In this document: piece after piece, positions 7,497 through 15,884 of the stretch
How positions within the stretch are numbered: position 1 is the first letter of the stretch
How the letters are laid out: each line of letters opens with the position of its first letter
From: Bog-473 sp035552095
Lineage (GTDB): Bacteria; Actinomycetota; Acidimicrobiia; Acidimicrobiales; RAAP-2
Assembly: GCA_035552095.1 (NCBI GenBank)
Contig: DASZMA010000059.1
Span: 1 to 64,000, forward strand
Direction of reading: 5' to 3'
Length of the DNA: 64,000 bases
Notes under the pieces: model-generated
What the model saw: only the letters and a program-made list of their open reading frames with translations
What the model was told of the DNA's origin: nothing
The model's database searches: none
Made by a program: the position numbers and the translations under genes

Positions 7497-8780
7497 GTGG
7501 GGATCAAGGTGGCCGTGGTCGGCGGAGGGAGCACCTACACCCCCGAGTTGGTGGACGGGCTCTGTGATCACGAGGACCGGATGGTCGTCGACGACCTGGT
7601 CCTGCTCGACCCGAGCGAGGAACGTCGAGCCGCGGTGGGAGGACTCTCCGAACGGATCCTGCGCCGCCGCGGCTGGGCCGGCAGCTTCTCCACCACGGCC
7701 GATCGGGATGCCGCGTTGGAGGGAGCCGACTTCGTCGTGGTCCAGCTGCGCATCGGCGGCCAGGCGGCCCGGCATGTCGATGAGACGCTGCCCGTCGGCT
7801 ACGGCTGCCTGGGCCAGGAGACGACCGGGGCGGGAGGGTTGGCCAAGGCCCTGCGTACCGTGCCCACCGTGCTCGAACTGGCGGAGGAGACGGCCAAGCG
7901 AGCCAATCCGGGAGCGTGGTTCGTCGACTTCACCAACCCGGTGGGCATCGTCACCCAGGCCCTCCTCGACGACGGTCACCGCGCCGTGGGGCTGTGCAAT
8001 GTGGCTATCTGGGCCCAGCGCCGCCTGGGCCACTATCTCGGCGCCGACCCCGATGGGGTGGAGATCGAGCACGTGGGGCTCAACCACCTGACCTGGATCC
8101 GCTCGGCCCGCCTGGCCGGGGAAGCCGAGGACCGCTTGCCCGAACTGTTCGACCGCTGCGGCCCCGAGCTCGAACTGGAGAGCGGGGTCCCCCTCGACGT
8201 GCTCCGGCTGCAGCAGGCCCTGCCCTCGTACTACGTGCACTACTACTACCAGCACGACGCCGAGGTGGCGCAACAGTCGGCTCCCGGCCACCGCTCCCGG
8301 GCCGACGTGGTGGCCGAGCTGGAGGCCACACTGCTCGAGGAGTACCGGAACCCCGAGCTGGTGACCAAACCGGCGGCGCTGTCGTACCGGGGCGGCGCGT
8401 TCTACTCCCTGGCCGCGGTGCGGCTCATGGCGTCCCTGCACGCCAACACCGGCGACGTGCAGGTGGTCGACATGCGCAACGACGGGGCCATCCCGGGCCT
8501 GCCCGACGATGCCGTGGTCGAGACCCGGGCCGTGGTCGATGCCGACGGGGCACACCCGCTGCCGCAGCGGCCGCTCCCGCCCGAGATGTTGGGGTTGATG
8601 CAGCACGCCAAGGCCTACGAGCGCCTGGCCGTACAGGCGGCCCGCTCGGGCAGCCGCGACGACGTGGTGCGCGCCCTCCTGGCCAATCCGATCGTCGGGC
8701 AGTACCCGTTGGCCGCTGAGCTGGCCGATGCCCTGCTGGCGGCCAACAAGCACCATCTGCCCCGGTTCTTCCCCGACTGA
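7497..8780 (+). CDS. glycoside hydrolase family 4 (6-phospho-glycosidase type)
   Basis: GH4 enzymes cleave glycosides, commonly sugar-6-phosphates, by an NAD+- and metal-dependent redox-elimination mechanism. The 427-residue product has the dinucleotide site VAVVGGGSTYTPEL, the QETTGAGG loop, the metal-binding cysteine C167 (GLCNVAIW) and the histidine H197 (GLNHLTW). No PTS transport genes are nearby, so a phosphorylated substrate would have to come from a kinase such as the divergent neighbour. The GTG start is preceded only by TAGGTT at 7 bases, consistent with a leaderless mRNA. A 6-phospho-beta-glucosidase is the closest description. Confidence 0.88.
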   Translation: MGIKVAVVGGGSTYTPELVDGLCDHEDRMVVDDLVLLDPSEERRAAVGGLSERILRRRGWAGSFSTTADRDAALEGADFVVVQLRIGGQAARHVDETLPVGYGCLGQETTGAGGLAKALRTVPTVLELAEETAKRANPGAWFVDFTNPVGIVTQALLDDGHRAVGLCNVAIWAQRRLGHYLGADPDGVEIEHVGLNHLTWIRSARLAGEAEDRLPELFDRCGPELELESGVPLDVLRLQQALPSYYVHYYYQHDAEVAQQSAPGHRSRADVVAELEATLLEEYRNPELVTKPAALSYRGGAFYSLAAVRLMASLHANTGDVQVVDMRNDGAIPGLPDDAVVETRAVVDADGAHPLPQRPLPPEMLGLMQHAKAYERLAVQAARSGSRDDVVRALLANPIVGQYPLAAELADALLAANKHHLPRFFPD

Positions 8781-8865
8781 CCCGCCCCCGCCCGCCCGGC
8801 TTGCTCGGTGGGCTCGGCCCGCGGCAACGGTTGCGGTCGCGGGAGCGGCACAGCACACTGGTCGG

Positions 8866-9228
8866 GTGTCCCCGGGGAAGATCGTCATCGCCCGCGTGTA
8901 CGACGAAATCGGCCCGGATCCGGCGCCGCGCATCCTGGTCGATCGACTGTGGCCTCGGGGAATGGCCAAAGCGGACGCCCCGTTCACGACCTGGGCCAAG
9001 GAGGTGGCGCCGAGCGCAGCACTGCGCCGGTGGTACGGGCACGTGGAGGAGCGGTTCGAAGAGTTCGGGCATCGCTACCGGGCCGAACTCGCCGTTTCCC
9101 CGTGGGCCGAGGCGTTGGAGGATCTGCGCACCCGCATCGGCGGGAACGACGCCTGGTTGCTCACCGCCACCAGGTTGCTGCCGTACTCGCATGCGGCGGT
9201 GTTGCGGGACGTGCTGGAGGGCGATTGA
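8866..9228 (+). CDS. DUF488 family protein
   Basis: This is a 120-residue conserved protein of the DUF488 family, recognised from RVYDEIGPDPAPRILVDRLW near the N-terminus, WAKEVAPSAALRRWYGH in the middle, and LLTATRLLPYSHAAVLRDVL at the end. No biochemical function is established for the family. The GTG at 8866 was chosen because the conserved block starts directly after it; earlier codons lie in the GH4 gene. CACACT at 8854-8859 lies six bases before the start, a weak -10 match, and there is no ribosome binding site. Confidence 0.8.
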   Translation: MSPGKIVIARVYDEIGPDPAPRILVDRLWPRGMAKADAPFTTWAKEVAPSAALRRWYGHVEERFEEFGHRYRAELAVSPWAEALEDLRTRIGGNDAWLLTATRLLPYSHAAVLRDVLEGD

Positions 9229-9252
9229 CGGCTCTGGCGTCGGTCGTAAGGT
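9225..9252 (+). promoter_or_regulatory. sigma-70 type promoter
   Basis: TTGACG (9225-9230), 16 bases, then TAAGGT (9247-9252). It predicts a start of transcription near 9259 and a 20-base leader containing the AGGAG of the gene at 9280. The -35 box overlaps the stop codon of the DUF488 gene. Confidence 0.5.
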
Positions 9253-9279
9253 CGAAGGCGCAAGGACAAGGAGCGTGAC

Positions 9280-9555
9280 ATGACAGAGGGCAAAGAGCTG
9301 GACGGGCACCATCGGGCCACGGTGGAGAAGATCTTCAGCCATCCGGTGAGCCACAACATCCAGTGGCACGACGTCCTCTCACTCCTGGAGAACGTGGCCA
9401 CGGTGACCGAAGAGCGAGACGGTCGCTACAAGGTGGCCCTGGGCAGTGAGAAGGAGACGTTCGACATCCCCCGCCATCACGACATCAGCGAGCAGCAGGT
9501 GGTCGACCTGCGCCGGATGCTCAAGGCGGTCGGCATCACCCCCGAGTCGGCGTAG
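9280..9555 (+). CDS. conserved small protein, weakly HicA-like
   Basis: The 91-residue product starts at an ATG with AAGGAGCGTGAC upstream. It has an alpha/beta look; the end, FDIPRHHDISEQQVVDLRRM, resembles the PRH...-helix part of HicA-type small RNA-binding proteins, but no HicB antitoxin follows, so a toxin role is unsupported. The function is unknown. It is convergent with the CapA-like gene, 20 bp apart. Confidence 0.65.
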   Translation: MTEGKELDGHHRATVEKIFSHPVSHNIQWHDVLSLLENVATVTEERDGRYKVALGSEKETFDIPRHHDISEQQVVDLRRMLKAVGITPESA

Positions 9556-9575
9556 CCACCCGGGTCGCGGCCGCC

Positions 9576-10922
9576 CTAGCCGGCGTTGTCGGTCGGTGCG
9601 GTCGTGGTCGACGGCGGCTTGGTCGTCGTGGTGGTCTTGGCCCCGGTGGTCGCCGTCGTCGTGGTCGTGGTGGTCCGGGCGCCCGCCGCGGGAGCGGTGG
9701 TCGTCGTGGTGGCAGCGGCGGGCACGGTGGTGGTGGTCGTCGGGGCGACGAAGGGCGCGGTCTCCCCCTTCTCGGAGGCCAAGCTGGAGGACGGGGTGAC
9801 CGTCAAGCCGGTGCAGGACCGCGCCGCGTTCCAGCTGGCCAGGGCGGTGGTCATGGGTGTGCCGCTGAGCGGCTCGGGCAGGCCGTTGAGGTCAGTGGCT
9901 GGTCGCCACACAGGTGAGGTGATGTGGCGCCCGACCGCGGTCACCAGGAGCGAGCCGCTGTCGGTCTCGGGGGCGGTGTTGTCGTAGAAGGCGAAGTTGC
10001 CCAGGCCGTAGTCGACGTAGGCGTCGCCCATGTAGCCGGCGCCCTGCAGGACGTGGGCATTGGTGCCGATCACGATGTCGGCCCCGGCGTTGACCAGCTC
10101 TTGGGCCAGCGGCACCTGCTGGGCGTCGGGGCAGGTGGCCAGCTCGGTGCCCCAGTGCAGGTAGACCACGACGGTGTCGGAGGTGCGCCGGGCTTGCTGC
10201 ACGGCTTTGATCAGCTCGGTCGGATCGAGCGCGGAGGCCACGCCGGGCTGCGTGGTCGAGGCCGTCCAGGTGCTGACCAGATTGGCGGCGATGACCTGGG
10301 TGGCGGCGATGATGGCGATCCGTTGCCCGTTGACCGTCGTCCGGTACGGCGCGAACGCCTGGGCCGCGGTGTTCCCGATGCCGATGATGGGGAAGTTGGC
10401 CGTCTGGGCGGCGGCCAGGTCCTGGGTCAGCCCGGCGGTGCCGCAGTCCAACCCGTGGTCGTTGGCCTGGGAGGCCACCGTCACGCTGGCGTTGTGCAGG
10501 GCGGTCAGCGCGGTGGCCGGCGCGTAGAAGATGTAGGGCTTGGGTTGGGGTGTCGGGCAGGTGCTCGTGGTCACGGCTGACTCCAGGTTGACCATGCGCA
10601 CCTGGGCGCCGCCCAGGAGTTGGGCCACGGTGTTGCCCAGCGCCGTGGCCGGGTTCTGGGTCAGCCGGGCCCCCACCGCTCCCTCGAAGTGCACGTCGCC
10701 CCCGAAGGCCAGGGTGACGGCCTTGCCGTCGCCCGTCCAATTGGGGTTGAGGGGGGAGTGGGATGGGAAGGTCACCACCGTGTGGTGGGTGCCGGCCGAG
10801 CTGGTTTTGGCCGGCTTCTTGGTCCCTCCGGAGAGGAAGACGACATAGATCAGGAGCAGGAAGATGAGGCCGCCGACCACTGCGACCTGTTGTCGTCTGC
10901 GGCGGACCCTGCGTGAGACCAC
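9576..10922 (-). CDS. CapA family metallophosphatase-like protein
   Basis: Residues 13-35 form one membrane anchor; the rest should be extracytoplasmic. The CapA (poly-gamma-glutamate synthesis) fold is shown by TLAFGGDVHFEG, MVNLESAVT, ANDHGLDCG, VYLHWGTEL and IGTNAHVLQGAGYMGDAYVDYGLGNFAF, which supply metal-binding residues of the calcineurin-like core. No capsule genes accompany it, so a role in polyglutamate synthesis is not implied. The last 60 residues are almost only Thr, Ala and Pro (TTTTTT runs), a flexible wall or linker tail. The GTG start at 10922 has CATAGT on the minus strand six bases upstream and no ribosome binding site. Confidence 0.82.
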   Translation of the reverse strand: MVSRRVRRRRQQVAVVGGLIFLLLIYVVFLSGGTKKPAKTSSAGTHHTVVTFPSHSPLNPNWTGDGKAVTLAFGGDVHFEGAVGARLTQNPATALGNTVAQLLGGAQVRMVNLESAVTTSTCPTPQPKPYIFYAPATALTALHNASVTVASQANDHGLDCGTAGLTQDLAAAQTANFPIIGIGNTAAQAFAPYRTTVNGQRIAIIAATQVIAANLVSTWTASTTQPGVASALDPTELIKAVQQARRTSDTVVVYLHWGTELATCPDAQQVPLAQELVNAGADIVIGTNAHVLQGAGYMGDAYVDYGLGNFAFYDNTAPETDSGSLLVTAVGRHITSPVWRPATDLNGLPEPLSGTPMTTALASWNAARSCTGLTVTPSSSLASEKGETAPFVAPTTTTTVPAAATTTTTAPAAGARTTTTTTTATTGAKTTTTTKPPSTTTAPTDNAG

Positions 10923-10928
10923 GTGGGC

Positions 10929-10934
10929 ACTATG
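10929..10934 (-). promoter_or_regulatory. possible -10 box of a leaderless capA-like gene
   Basis: CATAGT on the minus strand, six bases before the GTG start. It departs from TANNNT at the first base, so support is weaker than for the other leaderless candidates. Confidence 0.3.
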
Positions 10935-10979
10935 TCACACGCCCTGCGGAACGTTCACTCGGTGAGGCGGTGCCTGCGC

Positions 10980-11537
10980 TCAGGACGAAGGGGTCGGGTC
11001 CAGCCGGGCGGCCAGATTGGTGGCGATGCCCCGGCACCCGGCGGCGATCATGGCCAGGCAGGCGTCGAACTCCGCCGCGTCGCCGTAGTACGGGTCGGGC
11101 ACATCGGCGGCCGCCCCGGCGGCCCGGTCGAATGACCGCAGCAGATGGAGGCGGTCGGGGTCGCTGCCCAGGCCGCGCAGGGTCTGTTGGTGCCGGCGGT
11201 CGAGCGACACGATCAGGTCCATGTGGCCGAGCGACGATCGGGTGACCTGGTGGGCCACGTGGGCGTGCGGCGGAAAGCCGGCGCGCTGTAGGGCGGCCGC
11301 CGCCCGCGGGTCCATGGGCTCTCCTTCGTGCCAGGGCCCGGTGCCGGCGCTGGTGACCTCGACCAGGGGTCCGAGCCGGGTGGCATCGGTGAGGGCGAGG
11401 TCCTCGACCATGGAGCGGAGGGCCACCTCGGCCATGGGCGAGCGGCAGATGTTGCCGGTGCACACGAAGACGACCCGGTAGGGCGGGCCGTTCCGTGGGC
11501 GCGGCAGGACCAGGTTGTCGTAGGTGGGGCGGCTCAC
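10980..11537 (-). CDS. low molecular weight protein-tyrosine phosphatase
   Basis: The P-loop VFVCTGNICRSPMAE gives nucleophile C26 and R32; the general-acid loop is DPYYGD near the C-terminus. The protein has 185 residues from the GTG at 11537, which overlaps the stop of the upstream acyl-CoA synthetase by the GTGA arrangement, so the two are translationally coupled. Such enzymes dephosphorylate tyrosine in regulatory or polysaccharide-export proteins, or act as arsenate reductases. The flanking CapA-like gene hints at a cell-surface link, but this is inference. Confidence 0.9.
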   Translation of the reverse strand: MSRPTYDNLVLPRPRNGPPYRVVFVCTGNICRSPMAEVALRSMVEDLALTDATRLGPLVEVTSAGTGPWHEGEPMDPRAAAALQRAGFPPHAHVAHQVTRSSLGHMDLIVSLDRRHQQTLRGLGSDPDRLHLLRSFDRAAGAAADVPDPYYGDAAEFDACLAMIAAGCRGIATNLAARLDPTPSS

Positions 11538-13093
11538 GCCGAGTACTCGTCGCGCAGGCTCTTCTTGACGATCTTGCCGGTGCCGGCCCGGGGCCATTCG
11601 GTGCGCACTTCAAGTTGCTCGGGGATCTTCTGCATCATGAGCCCGGCCTCCCGGCAGAACGCCACCACCTCGGCGAGCGCCATGGCGTCGACCCCCTCGG
11701 CCAGTTGCACCACGGCGCAGACCAGCTCACCGCGGGACGGATCGGGCAGGCCGATGACCGCCACCTCGACCACCTTGGGATGGGTGTAGAGAAGGTCTTC
11801 GATCTCCTTGGCGCTGATGTTCTCGCCCTTGCGCACAATGACGTCCTTGAGGCGGCCGGTCAGGGCGAGGTGGCCGTCGGCCCGGAGCCGGCCCAGGTCC
11901 CCGGTGCGGAAGAACCCGTCGCCGTCGAAGGCCTCGGCGGTGAGGGCGGGATCGGTGTAGCCGTGGAAGACCATGGGCCCGCGCACGCGGATCTCGCCCT
12001 CCTCGTCGGGGCCGGCCGGCCGGCCGTCCAGGGTGACGATGCGCACCTCTGCCCCCTCCACCGGCTTGCCGTCGGTGTGGGCCAGCTGCTCGTCGGTGTC
12101 GGTGGGCGAGCCGTTGGAGATCATGGGGACCTCGGTCATGCCGTAGCCGTGCACCACCCCGCGCCCGCCAATCTCGTCGCGCACCTCGTAGTGGATGTCG
12201 GGTGGCTTGGCCGCCCCCCCACCCGACATGAGGCGCAGGGTGGGCAGGATCGGCACGGCGGGGTTCTTGCGCTGCTCGGCCAGGTAGGCCACGTAGAACG
12301 CGGTGCTCCCGCCCACCATGGTCGCCCCGTGCTGGCGGAACAGCGGCAGCACGTCGGGGACGGAGAAGGCCTCGACCAGCACGGCGGGGAAGCCGAAGGA
12401 GAGCATGGTCACCAGGTAGTCCGGCCCGGCGATGTGGGCGAAGGGGAAGGCGATGGAGCCGACATCCTCCGGCGTCATCTGCAGGGCGCGGGCCAGCCCC
12501 CAGCCGCCGGCGATGAGGGTCTGATCGGTGTGCTGGACCCCTTTGGGGTCGGCCGTCGAACCCGAGGTGTAGTAGATCCAGCGGATGGGGGCGTCCCTGG
12601 AGCCGGTACCCGCCGGTGGGGGCGGCAGCGTCTCCGGGTCGCCCTCGGGCAACCCGTCGTCAATGACCAGCAGGTCCGGTGGCGTGGGGGAGCCCGCCAG
12701 GGCCCGCTCGGCCAGGGCGGTGAAGTCGGTGTCACGCCACACCCTGGGCACCACGAAGAGGGAGGCCCCGGTCTGGCGCAGGGCGAACCCGACTTCGCGC
12801 TCGCGGTAGAGGTGGATGATCGGGTTCTGCACCGCGCCCAGGCGGGAGAGGGCGAGCGAGAGCACCACCGTGTCGATCCGCGTCGGCAACTGCCACGACA
12901 CCACCGATCCGGTGCCGATCCCCCGGCCGGCCAGCCCGGCGGCGACCCGGGCCGCCCGGTCGCGGCAGGCGCCGAAGGTGAGCTGCTCGCCGTCCGCCGC
13001 CATCAGCATGGGGTGGTCGGGAGAGGCCTCGGCCCGGCGCTCGACCAGCTCCCACATGGTCCGTGCGCCGGTGAGTACCTCGTTCGTGCTCAT
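11534..13093 (-). CDS. acyl-CoA synthetase (ANL superfamily)
   Basis: This AMP-forming ligase activates a carboxylic acid as acyl-AMP and then acyl-CoA. The 519-residue protein has the P-loop YYTSGSTADPKGVQ, the GYGMTEVPMISN adenine motif, the aspartate and hinge in FRTGDLGRLRADGHLALTGRLKD, and the C-terminal catalytic lysine in RAGTGKIVKKSLRD. Substrate choice cannot be read with confidence. The ATG at 13093 follows AAAAGGAGAAGTG; a GTG one codon earlier (13096) is also possible. It is the first gene of an operon with the LMW phosphatase. Confidence 0.88.
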   Translation of the reverse strand: MSTNEVLTGARTMWELVERRAEASPDHPMLMAADGEQLTFGACRDRAARVAAGLAGRGIGTGSVVSWQLPTRIDTVVLSLALSRLGAVQNPIIHLYREREVGFALRQTGASLFVVPRVWRDTDFTALAERALAGSPTPPDLLVIDDGLPEGDPETLPPPPAGTGSRDAPIRWIYYTSGSTADPKGVQHTDQTLIAGGWGLARALQMTPEDVGSIAFPFAHIAGPDYLVTMLSFGFPAVLVEAFSVPDVLPLFRQHGATMVGGSTAFYVAYLAEQRKNPAVPILPTLRLMSGGGAAKPPDIHYEVRDEIGGRGVVHGYGMTEVPMISNGSPTDTDEQLAHTDGKPVEGAEVRIVTLDGRPAGPDEEGEIRVRGPMVFHGYTDPALTAEAFDGDGFFRTGDLGRLRADGHLALTGRLKDVIVRKGENISAKEIEDLLYTHPKVVEVAVIGLPDPSRGELVCAVVQLAEGVDAMALAEVVAFCREAGLMMQKIPEQLEVRTEWPRAGTGKIVKKSLRDEYSA

Positions 13094-13164
13094 CACTTCT
13101 CCTTTTCGGTCCCTTTTCGTAGCAGCTGGCGAGCGGGGCCGGGGGAGCAGCGACAGAATGGCGC

Positions 13165-13434
13165 ATGGCCAAGAGGGAGGTTGACCCGGGGTCGGACCAG
13201 GGTGACGGGGAGGGCGGCCCTGGCCTCGACCGCAAGCGCCGGGCCCGGCTCGTCGCCGGTGGCGTGGCCGGCGTCCTGCTGGTGTGGTTCGCCGTGGGCA
13301 ACTGGCGCCGCGTGCCCATTGAGTTCTGGGTCCACCGCTCCCAGGCGCCTCTCATCCTGGTGATCGTGATCTCGGGGCTCCTGGGCGCGGCGATCGCCCT
13401 GCTGGCCACCCGCCGCCGGCCCCGGCGGGACTGA
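13165..13434 (+). CDS. LapA-like (DUF1049) small membrane protein
   Basis: This 89-residue protein has a charged 28-residue N-terminus and two hydrophobic helices (about 30-44 and 60-80) separated by a short loop with FWVHRSQAPL, then a basic tail ending RRRPRRD. This is the LapA/DUF1049 pattern, linked in enterobacteria to lipopolysaccharide assembly; in a Gram-positive-type actinobacterium the role is unknown. It diverges from the acyl-CoA synthetase gene. Confidence 0.7.
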   Translation: MAKREVDPGSDQGDGEGGPGLDRKRRARLVAGGVAGVLLVWFAVGNWRRVPIEFWVHRSQAPLILVIVISGLLGAAIALLATRRRPRRD

Positions 13435-13483
13435 GCCGGAGACCGCGTGCCACGCCCGGCGGCTCGGTCCTAAGCTGGCCCAC

Positions 13484-13609
13484 GGTGAAGAGGTCCAGGC
13501 ATGAATCGAGGCGGCGGGACACGAACATTGTCCGCGCCGTACCGGCGTGCAAACATGGGCACTGCATGGGTGCGCTGAGTCCGGGGTGGATGGCTAGTGC
13601 CGCTTTCTG
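13484..13609 (+). CDS. possible leaderless 41-codon upstream ORF
   Basis: TAAGCT (13471-13476) followed by seven bases and GTG matches the leaderless start pattern used elsewhere in the window. The GTG opens a 41-codon frame that runs into the first codons of the DUF3040 gene, in another frame. The peptide is basic and has no recognised motif. It could be a regulatory upstream ORF, or the GTG may simply mark the transcription start of the DUF3040 mRNA. Confidence 0.25.
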
Positions 13610-14001
13610 AGCACGAGCAGCGAATACTGGCTGAGCTTGAGGAGTCCCTGGTCCGCCAGGATCCCGAGTTTGCCGAGCGCGTCCGCTCGGAATCCGTGTA
13701 CCGCCACGCCGGCCGCTACTGCAAGTGGGCCGCCGTGACCTTCGTGCTCGGCGTCGCCATCCTGGTCGGCTTCTACAGCGTCTCGGTCATTCTCGGCTTC
13801 ATCGGGGTGGTCGTGATGTTCGCCTCGGCCGTGGTCTTCGAGCGCAACCTCCGCCGCATGGGTCGGGCCGGCTGGCACGACCTGACGCGCTCGCGGGATG
13901 GTGAGCAGTCGAAAGCCGCCGCGGCATCGAGCGGGCTCGAGGGCGCGGTGACCGAAGCACGCGACTGGTTCCGCACCCGGTTCCACCGGCGCGAAAGCTG
14001 A
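13597..14001 (+). CDS. DUF3040 membrane protein
   Basis: The 134-residue protein opens MPLSEHEQRILAELEESL, the signature start of actinobacterial DUF3040 proteins, followed by two adjacent membrane helices (about residues 47-62 and 64-84) and a charged C-terminus. Function is unknown; the family is almost confined to Actinomycetota. The GTG at 13597 is used, placed directly at the conserved N-terminus. Confidence 0.85.
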   Translation: MPLSEHEQRILAELEESLVRQDPEFAERVRSESVYRHAGRYCKWAAVTFVLGVAILVGFYSVSVILGFIGVVVMFASAVVFERNLRRMGRAGWHDLTRSRDGEQSKAAAASSGLEGAVTEARDWFRTRFHRRES

Positions 14002-14055
14002 ACCGGCGGCGGCCCGGCCGTCGCCTGCGTGCGCTTCCATAATGGCTGACTCCCG

Positions 14056-14943
14056 GTGACCGACCTGGCCCTGGCCATCGACATCGGCGGCACCAAAATG
14101 GCCGCCGGCCTGGTCGATCGGGCGGGCCAGCTGGTGCAGCACGGGCAGGTCCCCACGCCGGGCGGCGACGCTGACCAGTTGTGGTGCGCCCTGGCCGACC
14201 TGGCGCAGCCGATGATGGGGCGGGCCGGCGCCGGCGATCAGCTCATGGTCTGCGGCGTCGGGTGCGGTGGTCCCATGAGCCCGGGTGGCGAGACGGTGTC
14301 GCCGCTGAATATCGGCGGCTGGCGGGAGTTCCCGTTACGGGCCCGCCTGCGTGAGCTGACCGGTCTGCCCACCTACGTGGACAACGACGCCAAGGCGCTG
14401 GCCCTGGGCGAGGGGTGGATCGGCGCCGCGGCGGGGCAGCGTGACTTCCTGGCCATGGTGGTGTCGACCGGCGTCGGCGGCGGCGTGGTGCTCGACGGCC
14501 GTCTCCTGGAGGGCCGGCTGGGCAACGCCGGCCACGTCGGACACGTGGTGGTGGTGCCCGACGGGCGGGACTGCGCCTGCGGCGGTCAGGGGTGCCTGGA
14601 GGCCGAAGCGTCGGGCACCGCGCTGGCGGCGATCTCGGGTCAACCGGCCAAGCTGGCGTCGGCGGCGCTGATTGAGCGGACGGGCACGCTGGTCGGGCTG
14701 GCCGTGGCCTCGGTGGCCAACCTGCTCGACCTCCCCCTGGCGGTGGTCAGTGGCTCGGTGGCCCTGGGCTTCGGGGCGCCTTTCTTCGCCGCCGCCCAGC
14801 GGGAGGTGACCCGGCGCTGTGGTCTGGAGTTCGCCCGCGGCACGCGGGTCGTGCCGGGTGGCCTGGGCGACCAGGGACCCCTGATCGGCGCCGGGAGCGT
14901 GGGCTGGAATGGGCTGGCCGCGGGCACCAGCCGGGCGACATGA
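14056..14943 (+). CDS. ROK family sugar kinase (glucokinase-like)
   Basis: ROK kinases phosphorylate glucose or related sugars. The 295-residue product has the ATP motif ALAIDIGGTKMAAGLVD, the substrate region VDNDAKALALGEGW, the ATP motif VVSTGVGGGVV, GHVGH with the substrate and zinc histidine, and the ROK zinc signature CACGGQGCLEAEASG. No helix-turn-helix precedes the kinase, so it is an enzyme and not a ROK repressor. The GTG start follows CATAAT (14038-14043) by twelve bases, implying a leader of only a few bases. Confidence 0.88.
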   Translation: MTDLALAIDIGGTKMAAGLVDRAGQLVQHGQVPTPGGDADQLWCALADLAQPMMGRAGAGDQLMVCGVGCGGPMSPGGETVSPLNIGGWREFPLRARLRELTGLPTYVDNDAKALALGEGWIGAAAGQRDFLAMVVSTGVGGGVVLDGRLLEGRLGNAGHVGHVVVVPDGRDCACGGQGCLEAEASGTALAAISGQPAKLASAALIERTGTLVGLAVASVANLLDLPLAVVSGSVALGFGAPFFAAAQREVTRRCGLEFARGTRVVPGGLGDQGPLIGAGSVGWNGLAAGTSRAT

Positions 14944-15224
14944 CCGCCGCCCCCCGCCATCGTTGGCGGACCGATGCCGCCGTCGTGCTGGGGGCCGTCC
15001 TGCCCCACCCGTCGCTGTGGGGCCCCGGCCTGGCCGCGCTGGGACGGTTGGCCCGACGGGGCTGGTGGCACCGGCCGCCCTTCCTCCCGGTGCCGAGCGA
15101 CGACTACTGGCACTTTCGTGTGGTCACCGCCTTCGGCGGTGCCGGCAACGAGGCGGCCCTGACCCGGCGGGACGTGGTGGCCTATCTGCAATGGTGCCGC
15201 AGGACCCGTCTCCACCGCGGGTAG
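14940..15224 (+). CDS. conserved hypothetical protein
   Basis: The ATG overlaps the ROK kinase stop (ATGA), so the two are coupled. The product is 94 residues and rich in Arg, Trp and Pro, with RPPFLPVPSDDYWHFRVVTA and DVVAYLQWCRRTRL as its most protein-like segments. I do not recognise a family. Coupling to a sugar kinase is the only functional clue. Confidence 0.65.
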   Translation: MTAAPRHRWRTDAAVVLGAVLPHPSLWGPGLAALGRLARRGWWHRPPFLPVPSDDYWHFRVVTAFGGAGNEAALTRRDVVAYLQWCRRTRLHRG

Positions 15225-15374
15225 CCTCTCCCTCGTTGTGACGTCTCTGACGGCTGGAGCCAACATCTTGACCGGCGCACATCCCCGGACTCGTTCCGGC
15301 CGTTCCCCCAGACTGCCCCGAGGGCCGGCGCCCGAGCCGGCGAGGGCGGCGGACCGCCGTCCGTTCAGGGCCTT

Positions 15375-15884
15375 ATGAGCGAGCGGGTCCTCCTTCTCAA
15401 CGCGACGTACGAGCCGCTGGCCCTCGTCTCGGACCGGCGTGCCGTCGTGCTGGTCCTGGCCGGCCGGGCCGAGGCGGTGGCCTTCCGGGAGGACTGCTCT
15501 GTCTTCCACTCGGCGTCGCTCAACGTCGAGGTCCCGTCCATCGTCCGGTTGGCCCACATGGTCCGTATCCCGCGCTGGGCCCGCACGCCGCCGGTGACCC
15601 GGCGCTCCGTCCTCCGCCGGGACGGCGGCATCTGCGTCTACTGCTCCGAGCCGGCCGACACCATTGACCACGTGATCCCCCGCAGCCGCGGCGGCACCCA
15701 CGACTGGTCCAACGTGGTGGCGGCCTGCAAGCGGGACAATCTGCACAAGGCTGATCTCCTCCTCTCGGAACTGGGCTGGACCCTGCGGGTCAAGCCGGCG
15801 CCGCCCGACGGGCACCTGTGGCGCTTGCGCCACCTGTCCGAGGTGGACCCGTTGTGGGAGCCGTATCTGGCCACCGCCTCCTGA
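15375..15884 (+). CDS. HNH endonuclease family protein
   Basis: The 169-residue product contains a compact HNH domain at about 86-130: RDGGICVYCSEPADTIDHVI, PRSRGGTHDWSNVVAACKRDN. The CVYC pair and the later cysteine/asparagine/histidine supply zinc and magnesium ligands. The N-terminal 75 residues (RVLLLNATYEPLALVSDRRA) are typical of the small actinobacterial and cyanobacterial single-domain HNH proteins whose cellular target is unknown. No methyltransferase or toxin partner is adjacent. Confidence 0.85.
   Translation: MSERVLLLNATYEPLALVSDRRAVVLVLAGRAEAVAFREDCSVFHSASLNVEVPSIVRLAHMVRIPRWARTPPVTRRSVLRRDGGICVYCSEPADTIDHVIPRSRGGTHDWSNVVAACKRDNLHKADLLLSELGWTLRVKPAPPDGHLWRLRHLSEVDPLWEPYLATAS

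Noticed and set aside
15225..15374. GC-rich inverted repeats (GCCGGC units) as a terminator or small RNA before the HNH gene
   Set aside because: Stems are short, there is no T-run and the composition makes such repeats expected.
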